Below are positions 5,303-11,876 of a stretch of DNA of 12,131 nt, piece by piece (position 1 is the first letter of the stretch; each line of letters opens with the position of its first letter). The notes beneath the pieces were generated by a model. It made no database searches, was not told where the DNA came from, and saw only the letters and a list, made by a program, of their open reading frames with translations. Source of the DNA: Minisyncoccota bacterium. Its GTDB lineage: Bacteria; Patescibacteriota; Minisyncoccia; Phycocordibacterales; UBA9973. The position numbers and the translations under genes are program-made. The stretch is from contig JAOAUE010000029.1 of NCBI GenBank assembly GCA_030157745.1, forward strand, positions 1 through 12,131. Reading direction: 5' to 3'.

Positions 5303-5336
5303 AACCCTCTCTGCAACGTTTGTTACAGAAAGGGTT
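5303..5336 (-). terminator. Intrinsic terminator between the two minus-strand genes
   Basis: AACCCTCTCTG (5303-5313) pairs with CAGAAAGGGTT (5326-5336) with one mismatch. On the minus strand it follows the stop codon at 5341 and leads into TTTTATTTG. This separates the two small membrane-protein genes into different transcripts. Confidence 0.75.
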
Positions 5337-5340
5337 CTTT

Positions 5341-5649
5341 TTAGCCCTCCTTCCATTTATTCTCACCAGGTTTTTTGATGAGTTCAAATAAAACCTCCCC
5401 GTCTTTTAACCTAACTATCTTCAGGCATGCAAAATTGTTGATTAGGTTTTCTGGGTTTCTGGAAAATAATTCTCCTGAAACTTCATTTCCGGGATTTAGG
5501 GCATTGTACTCGTTTATGGCCTCCTGATATTTCGAGGGATCTCTTTTGTTCAAGAGATCAAGCAGTTTGTTTGACCATATGCTCCGAGTAGCAGAGTATA
5601 ACAATGTCAAAATAGTGATAATTAATAAGATCACAATAATCTTTCCCAT
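5341..5649 (-). CDS. Hypothetical protein with N-terminal membrane anchor
   Basis: A 102-residue protein that I cannot assign. Residues about 4-18 (IIVILLIITILTLLY) form one hydrophobic helix acting as a signal anchor; no lipobox or clear cleavage site follows. The rest is soluble and mixed in charge, with a predicted helix (KLLDLLNKRDPSKYQEAINEYNAL) and a short beta-like ending (ACLKIVRLKDGEVLFELIKK). It probably sits in the membrane with the C-terminal part in the periplasm-like space. A strong 17-spaced promoter lies 31-59 bases upstream and a terminator follows, so it is a single-gene unit. The overall layout (short helix, small soluble domain) recalls minor pilins, but the usual cleavage motif is absent. 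Confidence 0.7.
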   Translation of the reverse strand: MGKIIVILLIITILTLLYSATRSIWSNKLLDLLNKRDPSKYQEAINEYNALNPGNEVSGELFSRNPENLINNFACLKIVRLKDGEVLFELIKKPGENKWKEG

Positions 5650-5679
5650 TTCTTATTTTTTTGGTGAACAATTATATAT

Positions 5680-5708
5680 ATTATAGCATTCTTTACTTAC
5701 ATAGTCAA
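5680..5708 (-). promoter_or_regulatory. Strong promoter for the anchored hypothetical protein
   Basis: On the minus strand TTGACT (5708-5703) is followed after exactly 17 bases by a perfect TATAAT (5685-5680). Transcription would start near 5673, about 24 bases before the ATG. Confidence 0.75.
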
Positions 5709-5720
5709 TAATGCTATTAT
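5692..5720 (+). promoter_or_regulatory. Divergent promoter for the GIY-YIG gene
   Basis: TTTACT (5692-5697) and TATTAT (5715-5720) have a 17-base spacer and interleave with the minus-strand promoter, so polymerase binding in the two directions would compete. The ATG is only 12 bases after the -10, giving a nearly leaderless mRNA. Confidence 0.5.
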
Positions 5721-5732
5721 GAGCTTATAAAT

Positions 5733-6011
5733 ATGAATCACGTACAAAATAAATTCTTTTATACGTATGTGTTAAAAAGCTTGAAAAGTGGCAAGTTGTA
5801 TATAGGATATACTAACGATTTACGGAAACGCTTTAAAGAACATAATGATAGAAAATCAACATATACAAAAGGTAAAGGACCGTATACAATCATTTATTAT
5901 GAAGCATGTCTTACAGAAGAAGATGCACGGTCGAGGGAATTATATCTTAAATCAGGTAGGGGCTGGGCTTTCATCAAGAGCCGTTTAAAGCGTTTCCTAT
6001 TTTGTACGTGA
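5733..6011 (+). CDS. GIY-YIG nuclease domain protein (UPF0213/YhbQ-like)
   Basis: A 92-residue single-domain member of the GIY-YIG superfamily, which cleaves DNA using a tyrosine/arginine/glutamate centre. The paired Tyr motifs are FYTYVL (9-14) and LYIGYT (22-27); the conserved Arg lies in DLRKRFKEHN (29-38) and the Glu in ARSRELYLK (65-73). Length matches stand-alone UPF0213 proteins, which have no accessory domain. The natural substrate of this subgroup is not established. The stop TGA (6009-6011) overlaps the ATG of the next gene as TGATG, so the pair is probably co-translated. No Shine-Dalgarno is seen; the -10 lies 12 bases before the ATG. Confidence 0.9.
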   Translation: MNHVQNKFFYTYVLKSLKSGKLYIGYTNDLRKRFKEHNDRKSTYTKGKGPYTIIYYEACLTEEDARSRELYLKSGRGWAFIKSRLKRFLFCT

Positions 6012-6718
6012 TGAATGAAAAGCGGCTCAAAGAATTTTGGGATAAAGAATACAAAAAGCCGGAGTTGTTTGAAATCTCTGACGGTGTTTCTTCAGACCTA
6101 CAAAAGTTCACTCGCTGGGCCAAGAAAGAATACGGAGATGATGTTTTCCGATCTGATATCACAGTCCTTGATGCTGGTTGTGGCAATGGTCGCAACTTGC
6201 TATGGATGAACGAAGAGTTCCGTGTGCGAGGATTTGGCTATGACATTTCGGAAGAAGCCATCAAACAAGCTCAAGCTCGAGCTAGTAAACAAAAGTGGGG
6301 AAGCAAGCTTACATTTATTACCCACTCAATAGGTCAAGATATTCCACTGCCGGATGAATCAGTGGATGTGGTGCTTGATATGATGGCGAGTCATTTCTTG
6401 AAAGAGATAGAGAGAGAAAGATATATAAAAGAGCTCCATAGAGTACTCAAACCTCAGGGGATACTTTTCTTCAAATCTTTTTATGGCAAGGGAGACAAGC
6501 ATGCGCAGGACTTGATCAAAAACGAAAGCGCCGGTGAACACAATGCTTATATACACCCTAAGATGAAAGTTTATGAATACGTTTGGACCGATGAAGCGTT
6601 AAACAAAGCTTTTGGAGAGCAATTTATCTTGCAACACAAAGAACTCTCTCATCAACACAATATACGAGGCAAGCCAAACAAGAGGAGAAGTATTGTTTGT
6701 TATTATGAAAAAAGATAG
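6011..6718 (+). CDS. Class I SAM-dependent methyltransferase
   Basis: A 235-residue protein with a Rossmann-type methyltransferase fold. Motif I VLDAGCGNG (52-60) binds the methionine part of SAM; GYDISEEAI (76-84) is the acidic loop after strand 2; DIPLPDESVDVVLDMM (110-125) is motif IV; LHRVLKPQGILFF (142-154) is the usual post-motif helix and strand. This is the Methyltransf_11 pattern; substrate is not predictable. I chose ATG 6011 over in-frame TTG 6002 and GTG 6008 because it forms a TGATG overlap with the upstream stop, typical of coupling. The C-terminus is basic and aromatic (KPNKRRSIVCYYEKR). Pairing with a nuclease-domain protein hints at nucleic-acid modification, but many such neighbours are incidental. 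Confidence 0.9.
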   Translation: MNEKRLKEFWDKEYKKPELFEISDGVSSDLQKFTRWAKKEYGDDVFRSDITVLDAGCGNGRNLLWMNEEFRVRGFGYDISEEAIKQAQARASKQKWGSKLTFITHSIGQDIPLPDESVDVVLDMMASHFLKEIERERYIKELHRVLKPQGILFFKSFYGKGDKHAQDLIKNESAGEHNAYIHPKMKVYEYVWTDEALNKAFGEQFILQHKELSHQHNIRGKPNKRRSIVCYYEKR

Positions 6719-6726
6719 TTGCTCAA

Positions 6727-6793
6727 GTGTCTATATGGTTTACTTACTGCGGATGCCTACGCAGAGTCCTCGTTGCGTAAATCATATATACAC
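6727..6793. other. Long imperfect inverted repeat upstream of prfB
   Basis: The outer arms 6727-6743 and 6777-6793 pair at 16 of 17 positions (one G:U, one mismatch), and within them CTGCG (6747-6751) pairs with CGCAG (6760-6764). It occupies most of the gap between the methyltransferase gene and prfB. There is no T tract directly after. It may be an mRNA-end structure, an attenuator-like element or a small palindromic mobile repeat. Confidence 0.7.
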
Positions 6794-6821
6794 TCTCGCT
6801 TAAGAAAAAATAACAAGGTAA

Positions 6822-6827
6822 TATAGT
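6822..6827 (+). promoter_or_regulatory. Putative -10 box close to the prfB start
   Basis: TATAGT ends 8 bases before the ATG at 6836, which would make the mRNA leaderless. The matching -35 (CTTAAG, 6799-6804) is poor. Confidence 0.35.
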
Positions 6828-6835
6828 AATTATTG

Positions 6836-7708
6836 ATGGAAAAAGAATCTATTCAGAAAAAAATTATTGAGATAGAAAGTGCTATGGGGCAGGCGGATTT
6901 TTGGAGTGATAAGTCCAGGGCTCAAGCCATGATTCGTGAGCTTCAAGATTTGAAAGATGCTTTGGAGGGGGCAGGAAAGTATGACAAAGGCAATGCAGTA
7001 ATGACTATATTTGCTGGCGCAGGGGGAGATGATGCTGAAGACTTTGCTGGCATGCTTTTGCATATGTATATGAAGTTTTTTGACAATAAGGGTTGGAGTA
7101 TTTCTTTTTTACATGAAAACAAAAATGATCACGGAGGTTATAGAAATGTAACCCTGCTCGTACAGGGCGGTAGAGTATACGGAACTTTAAAAAATGAATC
7201 AGGTGTTCATCGTCTTGTCCGTGTGTCACCATTTAATGCCAATGCCAAGCGACACACTTCTTTTGCTATGGTAGAAGTCATACCAGAATTTAAAAAGTCT
7301 GATAACTCTATAGAGATACCCGAGAGTGAGATAGAGGTTTCTTTTGCGCGCTCTGGTGGCCCTGGAGGGCAAAATGTAAACAAGCGCGAAACTGCAGTGC
7401 GTATGGTCCATACACCTACTGGTATATCAGTCCATGTTACTAGTGAGCGTAGCCAAGAACAAAACAGAGAGCTCGCCCTAAACATGATCAAGGCCAAACT
7501 TTTTGCTCGCCAAGAAGAAGAAAGACTAGCCAAAGAAAAAGGTATGTATATTTCTAAAACTATGGAAATAACTTGGGGCAACCAAATACGTTCTTATGTG
7601 CTTCATCCTTACAAAATGGTCAAGGACCATAGAAGTGGCGTAGAGGTGAACGATGTAGAGAGCGTGCTTGAAAGGGGAAACATAGAGCCTTTTCTAGAAC
7701 AAAACTAG
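6836..7708 (+). CDS. prfB: Peptide chain release factor 2, shortened N-terminal domain
   Basis: RF2 reads UAA and UGA stops and triggers peptide release. SPF (131-133, in HRLVRVSPF) is the RF2 codon-recognition tripeptide, and GGQ (177-179, in SGGPGGQNVNK) is the catalytic loop. Conserved RF2 text such as WGNQIRSYVLHPYKMVKDHR (248-267) confirms the family. At 290 residues it is about 75 shorter than the E. coli protein. The loss is in domain 1: the N-terminus begins near the LEQPDVW equivalent (GQADFW), and the chain goes from LKDALEG straight to GKYDKGNAVMTIFAGAGG, skipping about 50 residues. I chose ATG 6836 over the adjacent TTG 6833. No CTTTGA frameshift site is found upstream. It leads the prfB-ftsE-ftsX run, a widespread gene order. 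Confidence 0.93.
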   Translation: MEKESIQKKIIEIESAMGQADFWSDKSRAQAMIRELQDLKDALEGAGKYDKGNAVMTIFAGAGGDDAEDFAGMLLHMYMKFFDNKGWSISFLHENKNDHGGYRNVTLLVQGGRVYGTLKNESGVHRLVRVSPFNANAKRHTSFAMVEVIPEFKKSDNSIEIPESEIEVSFARSGGPGGQNVNKRETAVRMVHTPTGISVHVTSERSQEQNRELALNMIKAKLFARQEEERLAKEKGMYISKTMEITWGNQIRSYVLHPYKMVKDHRSGVEVNDVESVLERGNIEPFLEQN

Positions 7709-7711
7709 GCA

Positions 7712-7720
7712 TGCTATAAT
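7712..7720 (+). promoter_or_regulatory. Extended -10 promoter of ftsE
   Basis: TGCTATAAT fits an extended -10 element with a perfect TATAAT (7715-7720). No good -35 is visible. The ATG is 13 bases downstream, so the message would have a leader of about 6-7 bases and no Shine-Dalgarno. Confidence 0.5.
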
Positions 7721-7733
7721 ACTAGCTGTTGTT

Positions 7734-8414
7734 ATGATTCAATTTGTAAACGTATCAAAAGTTTTTCCTAACGGAGCTGTTGGGGTAGAGCATGTAAATC
7801 TAGAGATAGAAAAAGGCGAGTTCCTCACTCTCGTTGGACCTTCTGGTGCCGGCAAAACTACACTGACCAAGTTCATTTCGGCAGAAGAGTCTCCAAGTGA
7901 AGGAACAGTTTTGTATGACAATGTAGACTTACAGACTTTTTCAAGTAGTGAACTGACTTCTCTCAGACGCAAAATAGGAACAGTGTTCCAAGACTTTAGA
8001 CTTCTTGCTAGTAAAACTGCATATGAAAATATCGCCTTTGCTATGGAAGCAGCAGGCAAAAGTGACGAAGAAATCATTTCAGATGTTCCACATGTTCTTC
8101 AGCTTGTGGATTTGCAAGACCGTATGTACCACTTTCCAAGTCAGCTCTCAGGTGGAGAAAAGCAAAGATTAGCTATTGCTCGCGCTATCATTAACCAGCC
8201 AGAGATTTTGATTGCCGATGAACCAACAGGGAACCTCGATAGTGCTAACACTGCCGAAGTCATCCATATCCTAAAAAAGATCAACGATCTTGGCACCACT
8301 GTTGTACTCACTACTCACGATAGGCAAGTCATGGACGCTATCCCTAGTCGAGTAGTAACTATGGAAAAGGGTAGAATAGTCGGAGATGATAAGAAGCCTA
8401 TTTCTAGGGTATAA
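7734..8414 (+). CDS. ftsE: Cell division ATP-binding protein FtsE
   Basis: A 226-residue ABC ATPase that works with FtsX at the division site, where ATP cycling activates peptidoglycan hydrolases rather than moving a solute. Walker A GPSGAGKTT (35-43), Q-loop Gln86, signature LSGGEKQR (138-145), Walker B ILIADEP (158-164) and His195 (TTHD) are all intact, so it should hydrolyse ATP. Length is typical. It begins 25 bases after prfB with its own extended -10 and ends 9 bases before ftsX. The adjacency to ftsX separates it from similar LolD/MacB-type ATPases. Confidence 0.96.
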   Translation: MIQFVNVSKVFPNGAVGVEHVNLEIEKGEFLTLVGPSGAGKTTLTKFISAEESPSEGTVLYDNVDLQTFSSSELTSLRRKIGTVFQDFRLLASKTAYENIAFAMEAAGKSDEEIISDVPHVLQLVDLQDRMYHFPSQLSGGEKQRLAIARAIINQPEILIADEPTGNLDSANTAEVIHILKKINDLGTTVVLTTHDRQVMDAIPSRVVTMEKGRIVGDDKKPISRV

Positions 8415-8415
8415 T
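8410..8415 (+). promoter_or_regulatory. Possible internal -10 box before ftsX
   Basis: A perfect TATAAT overlaps the ftsE stop codon and ends 8 bases before the ftsX ATG. No -35 is seen and the match could be due to chance, but it repeats the spacing at prfB. Confidence 0.25.
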
Positions 8416-8423
8416 AAATCAGT

Positions 8424-9347
8424 ATGTTTTGGGTCACACTAAAAAGAGTAATGAAAAGTGGTTGGGTGAATTTCAAGAGAAACCCTCTGGTTTCTTCTGC
8501 CTCAGTTTTGGTGACAACTATCACACTATCTGTTATCACTGCGCTTTTTCTTTTCAATGCATCTCTTTCTTCGATGATAATTTCTCTAGAAGACAAAGTA
8601 GATATCGCAGTTTATTTTACAGTTGATGCTCAAGAAGAAAAGATCCTCGCTCTCAAAGACACTCTCTCAAAGATTCCAGAAGTTAAATCAGTAGAGTATG
8701 TTTCGGCTGATGAAGAAGTTCTAGCTTTTCGTGACAGACACGCTGATGACTACCTAACTCTTCAAGCACTCGATGAACTAGGAGGCAATCCTTTTGGCGG
8801 ATCTATCCGTATCAAGGCTAAAGACTCAGGTCAGTATGAATCCATAGCTTCTCTCCTCGAAGGTGATAGTGAGGTCGCAAGAGAAAACAGCCAAATCATA
8901 GAACGTATAAACTTTGCTCAAAACAAACTTGTTATTGAAAGACTGAATTCTCTGATTGATGGAGCACGCAAAGGTGGAGGAGCAACAACTTTGATCCTAT
9001 CTATTATCTCTATCATCATCATGTACACTACAGTTCGTTTGACTATCTATATGTCACGAGAAGAGATAGGTGTGATGCGTTTGGTAGGAGCAAGTAGTTC
9101 CTATGTTCGTGGACCATTTGTTTTTGAAGGTATGCTCTACGGCGCCTTTGCTTGGCTTATAACAATGCTGATGTTTTTGCCTATTACTTATGTCGTTACT
9201 AGGAGTATCGGCTCTCTTATTTCTATAAATCTCTATCAGTATTATGTATCCCATCTATTTTCTATAGGTTCTATAGTACTTTTGATAGGTCTTACTCTAG
9301 GTGCTATCTCTAGTTTCTTGGCAGCTCGTAGATATCTCAACGTCTGA
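8424..9347 (+). CDS. ftsX: Cell division permease-like protein FtsX
   Basis: A 307-residue membrane partner of FtsE. Four hydrophobic segments are visible: about 27-47, 187-207, 232-256 and 279-301, giving the family's topology with N- and C-termini inside. The large extracellular loop (about 50-180) contains the usual FtsX pattern of a strand (VDIAVYFTVDA), a helix (KDTLSKIPEVKSVEYVS) and the segment NPFGGSIRIKAKD; in other bacteria this loop binds hydrolases or their adaptors. REEIGVMRLVGAS (212-224) after TM2 is the typical coupling helix contacting FtsE. It starts 9 bases after ftsE and ends in TGA, 4 bases before the pyrG ATG, so the three are probably one transcript. Confidence 0.95.
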   Translation: MFWVTLKRVMKSGWVNFKRNPLVSSASVLVTTITLSVITALFLFNASLSSMIISLEDKVDIAVYFTVDAQEEKILALKDTLSKIPEVKSVEYVSADEEVLAFRDRHADDYLTLQALDELGGNPFGGSIRIKAKDSGQYESIASLLEGDSEVARENSQIIERINFAQNKLVIERLNSLIDGARKGGGATTLILSIISIIIMYTTVRLTIYMSREEIGVMRLVGASSSYVRGPFVFEGMLYGAFAWLITMLMFLPITYVVTRSIGSLISINLYQYYVSHLFSIGSIVLLIGLTLGAISSFLAARRYLNV

Positions 9348-9351
9348 TTTT

Positions 9352-11010
9352 ATGGCCAAAAATCCTAAGTACATCTTTGTTGTCGGGGGTGTGATTTCCG
9401 GAGTCGGAAAAGGGATAACAGCCTCCTCAATAGCCAAGATACTCAAGGATACAGGTTTGCGTGTTACCGCTATCAAGATAGATCCATATGTGAACATCGA
9501 TGCAGGGACAATGAACCCGACTGAGCACGGCGAAGTCTTTGTCACAAAGGATGGAGACGAGTGCGATCAAGATATGGGGAACTATGAGAGATTTCTAGAT
9601 GTTGAACTCACCCGTATCAACTACATGACCACAGGTCGTGTATACCAAAGTGTTATCGAAAATGAAAGAGCTCTCAAGTATAAGGGTGCTTGTGTACAAG
9701 TCGTACCTCATATACCACTAGAGATAGTTTCGCGTATTGAGCGAGCTCAAAAAAATGCCAAGGCCGAAGTTGTCGTTATAGAAATAGGCGGGACAGTAGG
9801 AGAGTATGAAAATATCCTCTTTCTAGAAGCCGCGCGTATGCTCAAACTCCGAGATCCGGATAGTGTGAGATTTGTTATGGTCTCTTATCTACCGACCCCT
9901 AGCTCAATCGGTGAGATGAAAACCAAGCCAACACAACATTCAGTGCGCACACTGAATGCTTCTGGTATCCAGCCAGACATCATCATCGCTCGCTCCAAAG
10001 AGCCTATCGATGAAAAGAGAAAAGAGAAGATTTCATTTTTTTGCAACGTCCCTATAGAACAAGTCATCTCAGCTCCTGATGTAAAGAGTATTTATGATAT
10101 ACCGCTAAACTTTGAAAAAGAAGGCATCGTAAAAACTCTCTCAAAGCTTTTGCATTTGAAGATATCAAACAAAGTCTCTGATAGTTCAAAGGCTTGGAAA
10201 AAGATGACCTCTATATCTCACAATGCCAAAGACGAAGTTCATATCGCCCTTGTTGGCAAGTATTTTGATACAGGCGCATTTACTCTCACTGATTCATATA
10301 TTTCTGTTATAGAAGCTATTAAGTATTCTTGTTATGCCCAAAACAAAAAGCCAGTCATCGAGTGGGTCAATGCCTTGGAGTTTGAAAAGAGCCCTGCTTC
10401 CGTCAAAAAGTTATCTGGTTATGATGGAGTGCTCGTGCCTGGAGGATTTGGCGCTCGTGGTATCGAAGGCAAGATCTTGGCTATCAAATACGCTCGTGAG
10501 CACAAGATCCCTTATCTCGGACTGTGCTATGGTATGCAACTTGCCGTCATCGAATACGCGCGTCATGTCGCTGGTATCAAAGGCGCTACATCTCGCGAAC
10601 TCGAACCCAAGAGTAGTGCCTGCGTGATAGACGTCATGGACTCCCAAAAAGAGAAACTTAAAAAAGAAGAGTATGGTGGCTCTATGCGACTAGGCTCATA
10701 TGAGTGTTTCCTCAAAAATGGCTCCATAGCCAAAAGCCTCTACAAGGCCGACAAAATACTCGAGCGTCATAGACACCGCTACGAGGTGAACCCCCTGTTT
10801 ATAGAGTGTTTAGAGGCCCAGGGACTCATTTTCTCGGGTGTTTCGCCAGACGGTACCCTTATGGAGATCACCGAGATTTCTCCCAAAGAGCACCCATTTT
10901 TTGTCGGCTGTCAGTTCCACCCAGAGTTCCAAGCTCGGCCACTTCACCCACACCCACTTTTCACAGGTTTTATCAAGGTTTCTATAAAATCAAAACAAAA
11001 GAAAAAATAA
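9352..11010 (+). CDS. pyrG: CTP synthase (glutamine-hydrolysing)
   Basis: A 552-residue enzyme converting UTP, ATP and glutamine to CTP, the last step of pyrimidine nucleotide synthesis. The amidoligase domain shows the P-loop GGVISGVGKGI (12-22), MNPTEHGEVFVTKDG (54-68) and IEIGGTVGEYE (143-153). The class I glutamine amidotransferase domain begins near 296 (HIALVGKY) and has PGGFGARG (363-370), nucleophile Cys392 in GLCYGMQ, HRHRYEVN (472-479) and the His523/Glu525 pair in QFHPEF. All catalytic residues are present and the length is normal. I chose ATG 9352 (MAKNPKYIFVVGG) because earlier in-frame starts would add residues outside the family and overlap ftsX. Gap to ftsX is 4 bases. No clear terminator follows. 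Confidence 0.97.
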   Translation: MAKNPKYIFVVGGVISGVGKGITASSIAKILKDTGLRVTAIKIDPYVNIDAGTMNPTEHGEVFVTKDGDECDQDMGNYERFLDVELTRINYMTTGRVYQSVIENERALKYKGACVQVVPHIPLEIVSRIERAQKNAKAEVVVIEIGGTVGEYENILFLEAARMLKLRDPDSVRFVMVSYLPTPSSIGEMKTKPTQHSVRTLNASGIQPDIIIARSKEPIDEKRKEKISFFCNVPIEQVISAPDVKSIYDIPLNFEKEGIVKTLSKLLHLKISNKVSDSSKAWKKMTSISHNAKDEVHIALVGKYFDTGAFTLTDSYISVIEAIKYSCYAQNKKPVIEWVNALEFEKSPASVKKLSGYDGVLVPGGFGARGIEGKILAIKYAREHKIPYLGLCYGMQLAVIEYARHVAGIKGATSRELEPKSSACVIDVMDSQKEKLKKEEYGGSMRLGSYECFLKNGSIAKSLYKADKILERHRHRYEVNPLFIECLEAQGLIFSGVSPDGTLMEITEISPKEHPFFVGCQFHPEFQARPLHPHPLFTGFIKVSIKSKQKKK

Positions 11011-11054
11011 AAGAGTTTGGGATACTGGCTTTTGAGCTTGAATAAAAGGGTTAT

Positions 11055-11083
11055 TTGACAATAGTATTTATAAAATATAGTAT
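11055..11083 (+). promoter_or_regulatory. Promoter for the 188-residue hypothetical gene
   Basis: A perfect TTGACA (11055-11060) is followed after 17 bases by TAGTAT (11078-11083). The predicted start near 11090 places three structured elements in the leader. Confidence 0.6.
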
Positions 11084-11099
11084 CTGTTTGAATCAAATT

Positions 11100-11164
11100 C
11101 CATGTGTATGCATGGTGGCTCGCAAGAGCAACGAAGGGTACCTCTTCCTTCATCCCTAAGAGGT
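11100..11164 (+). promoter_or_regulatory. Structured 5' leader with candidate H-type pseudoknot
   Basis: Hairpin 1 is CCATG-TGTATG-CATGG (11100-11115). Hairpin 2 is GCTC-GCAA-GAGC (11118-11129), with a GNRA loop. Then GAAGG (11133-11137) pairs with CCTTC (11147-11151), while ACCTCTT inside that loop (11140-11146) pairs perfectly with AAGAGGT (11158-11164). The two helices interlock with loops of 2, 0 and 6 bases, geometry suited to an H-type pseudoknot. The second helix ends in an SD-like AAGAGG, though 20 bases from the ATG at 11184. It resembles small riboswitch architecture, but I recognise no known class. Confidence 0.5.
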
Positions 11165-11183
11165 GTTATTTAAATTATTTTTT

Positions 11184-11750
11184 ATGAAAAAAGACAAAAC
11201 ATTTCTCAGAAGGATCGAAGGTGGTCCAAGTAGGGAAGAATTGTTTGACTGTCTTCGGTTAGGAGATGATATCTCCTATATCGATGAATTTTTATGGAGT
11301 AAAATCTATAATAAAAGACTAGTATATGTCAAATTAGTAGACGTGGGAAGGGTTTATAGTAACGATACTTGGAGGATAAATTATAAGATCCCCGGGCACC
11401 AGTTTTCTATAGAAGCGTTTTATTCTACAAATACAAGATCGGGTTTTATCTGTAGGGCTAAAGAAATAAGCTCGTTAATTTTTCCAGGTTGTGTTATCCC
11501 GGCTTATCGTCCGTTGACTGATTATCAAATCATGGGGTTACTTCAATTGGCAAGTATTTCTCGAAACCATAGATTATTGCGCCACATCAGAGTACGATTA
11601 TTGAGAGCTATTAAGGGGGTTGAGTATGTTTCAGAAAAAGGTTTATTTGTTCATAATAACTCTGCTCAATTAGTGAGCCTATTTAATGAAGTTTGGGAGG
11701 GCCCAAAAAACAAATCTACCGTAGCTAAATTCAGAGAAATATTAGGGTAG
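11184..11750 (+). CDS. Hypothetical protein, 188 residues
   Basis: I do not recognise this protein. From ATG 11184 it has 188 residues; an in-frame GTG at 11163 would add seven hydrophobic residues but lies inside the leader's second pseudoknot strand. No signal peptide or membrane helix is seen. The first half is mixed alpha/beta (residues about 44-80: KRLVYVKLVDVGRV, WRINYKI, FSIEAFYS). The second half is helical and basic (DYQIMGLLQLASISRNHRLL, RHIRVRLLRAIKG), ending in a Lys-rich helix. Codon use is more A+T-rich than in pyrG, which may mean lower expression or later acquisition. It has its own promoter, structured leader and terminator. A basic surface could bind nucleic acid; this is a guess. 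Confidence 0.75.
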   Translation: MKKDKTFLRRIEGGPSREELFDCLRLGDDISYIDEFLWSKIYNKRLVYVKLVDVGRVYSNDTWRINYKIPGHQFSIEAFYSTNTRSGFICRAKEISSLIFPGCVIPAYRPLTDYQIMGLLQLASISRNHRLLRHIRVRLLRAIKGVEYVSEKGLFVHNNSAQLVSLFNEVWEGPKNKSTVAKFREILG

Positions 11751-11754
11751 TAGT

Positions 11755-11782
11755 AAAAGGTTGCAGAGATGCAACCTTTTTT
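11755..11782 (+). terminator. Intrinsic terminator after the hypothetical gene
   Basis: AAAAGGTTGCA (11755-11765) and TGCAACCTTTT (11770-11780) form a perfect 11-bp stem with loop GAGA, followed by more T. It starts 4 bases after the stop codon. Confidence 0.92.
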
Positions 11783-11788
11783 ATTTGC

Positions 11789-11817
11789 TTGAATAAAGGA
11801 CATATTTTCGCTATAGT
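11789..11817 (+). promoter_or_regulatory. Promoter for tRNA-Gln
   Basis: TTGAAT (11789-11794) and TATAGT (11812-11817) are 17 bases apart. Transcription from about 11824 would put the tRNA-mimic segment at the very 5' end of the precursor. Confidence 0.6.
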
Positions 11818-11828
11818 GAGCAGGTATA

Positions 11829-11868
11829 TTGCCTGATCGTCCCTGTCTGTACAGGTAGGTCTAATGGT
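11829..11868 (+). repeat. Duplicated 5' end of tRNA-Gln in its own leader
   Basis: TTGCCTGATCGTC (11829-11841) is identical to the tRNA start at 11876-11888, and TCTAATGGT (11860-11868) is identical to its D arm at 11887-11895. Between the pieces lies the hairpin CCTGT-CTGT-ACAGG (11842-11855). TGCCTG (11830-11835) can also pair with CAGGTA on either side (11821-11826 or 11852-11857), imitating the acceptor stem. The AAGC-AAA-GCTT apex of copies A-C is absent. Confidence 0.7.
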
Positions 11869-11876
11869 GATTAATT

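Noticed and set aside
6719..6835. Programmed frameshift N-terminus for prfB
   Set aside because: No CTTTGA slip site with upstream Shine-Dalgarno and no upstream frame with RF2-like sequence are present.
9301..9351. Upstream in-frame start for pyrG
   Set aside because: It would overlap ftsX by 47 bases and add residues outside the family; CTP synthases begin with a short sequence before KYIFVVGG.
11163..11183. GTG start extending the 188-residue protein by seven residues
   Set aside because: The GTG lies in the second strand of the predicted pseudoknot with no ribosome site before it; ATG 11184 is preferred, though not proven.
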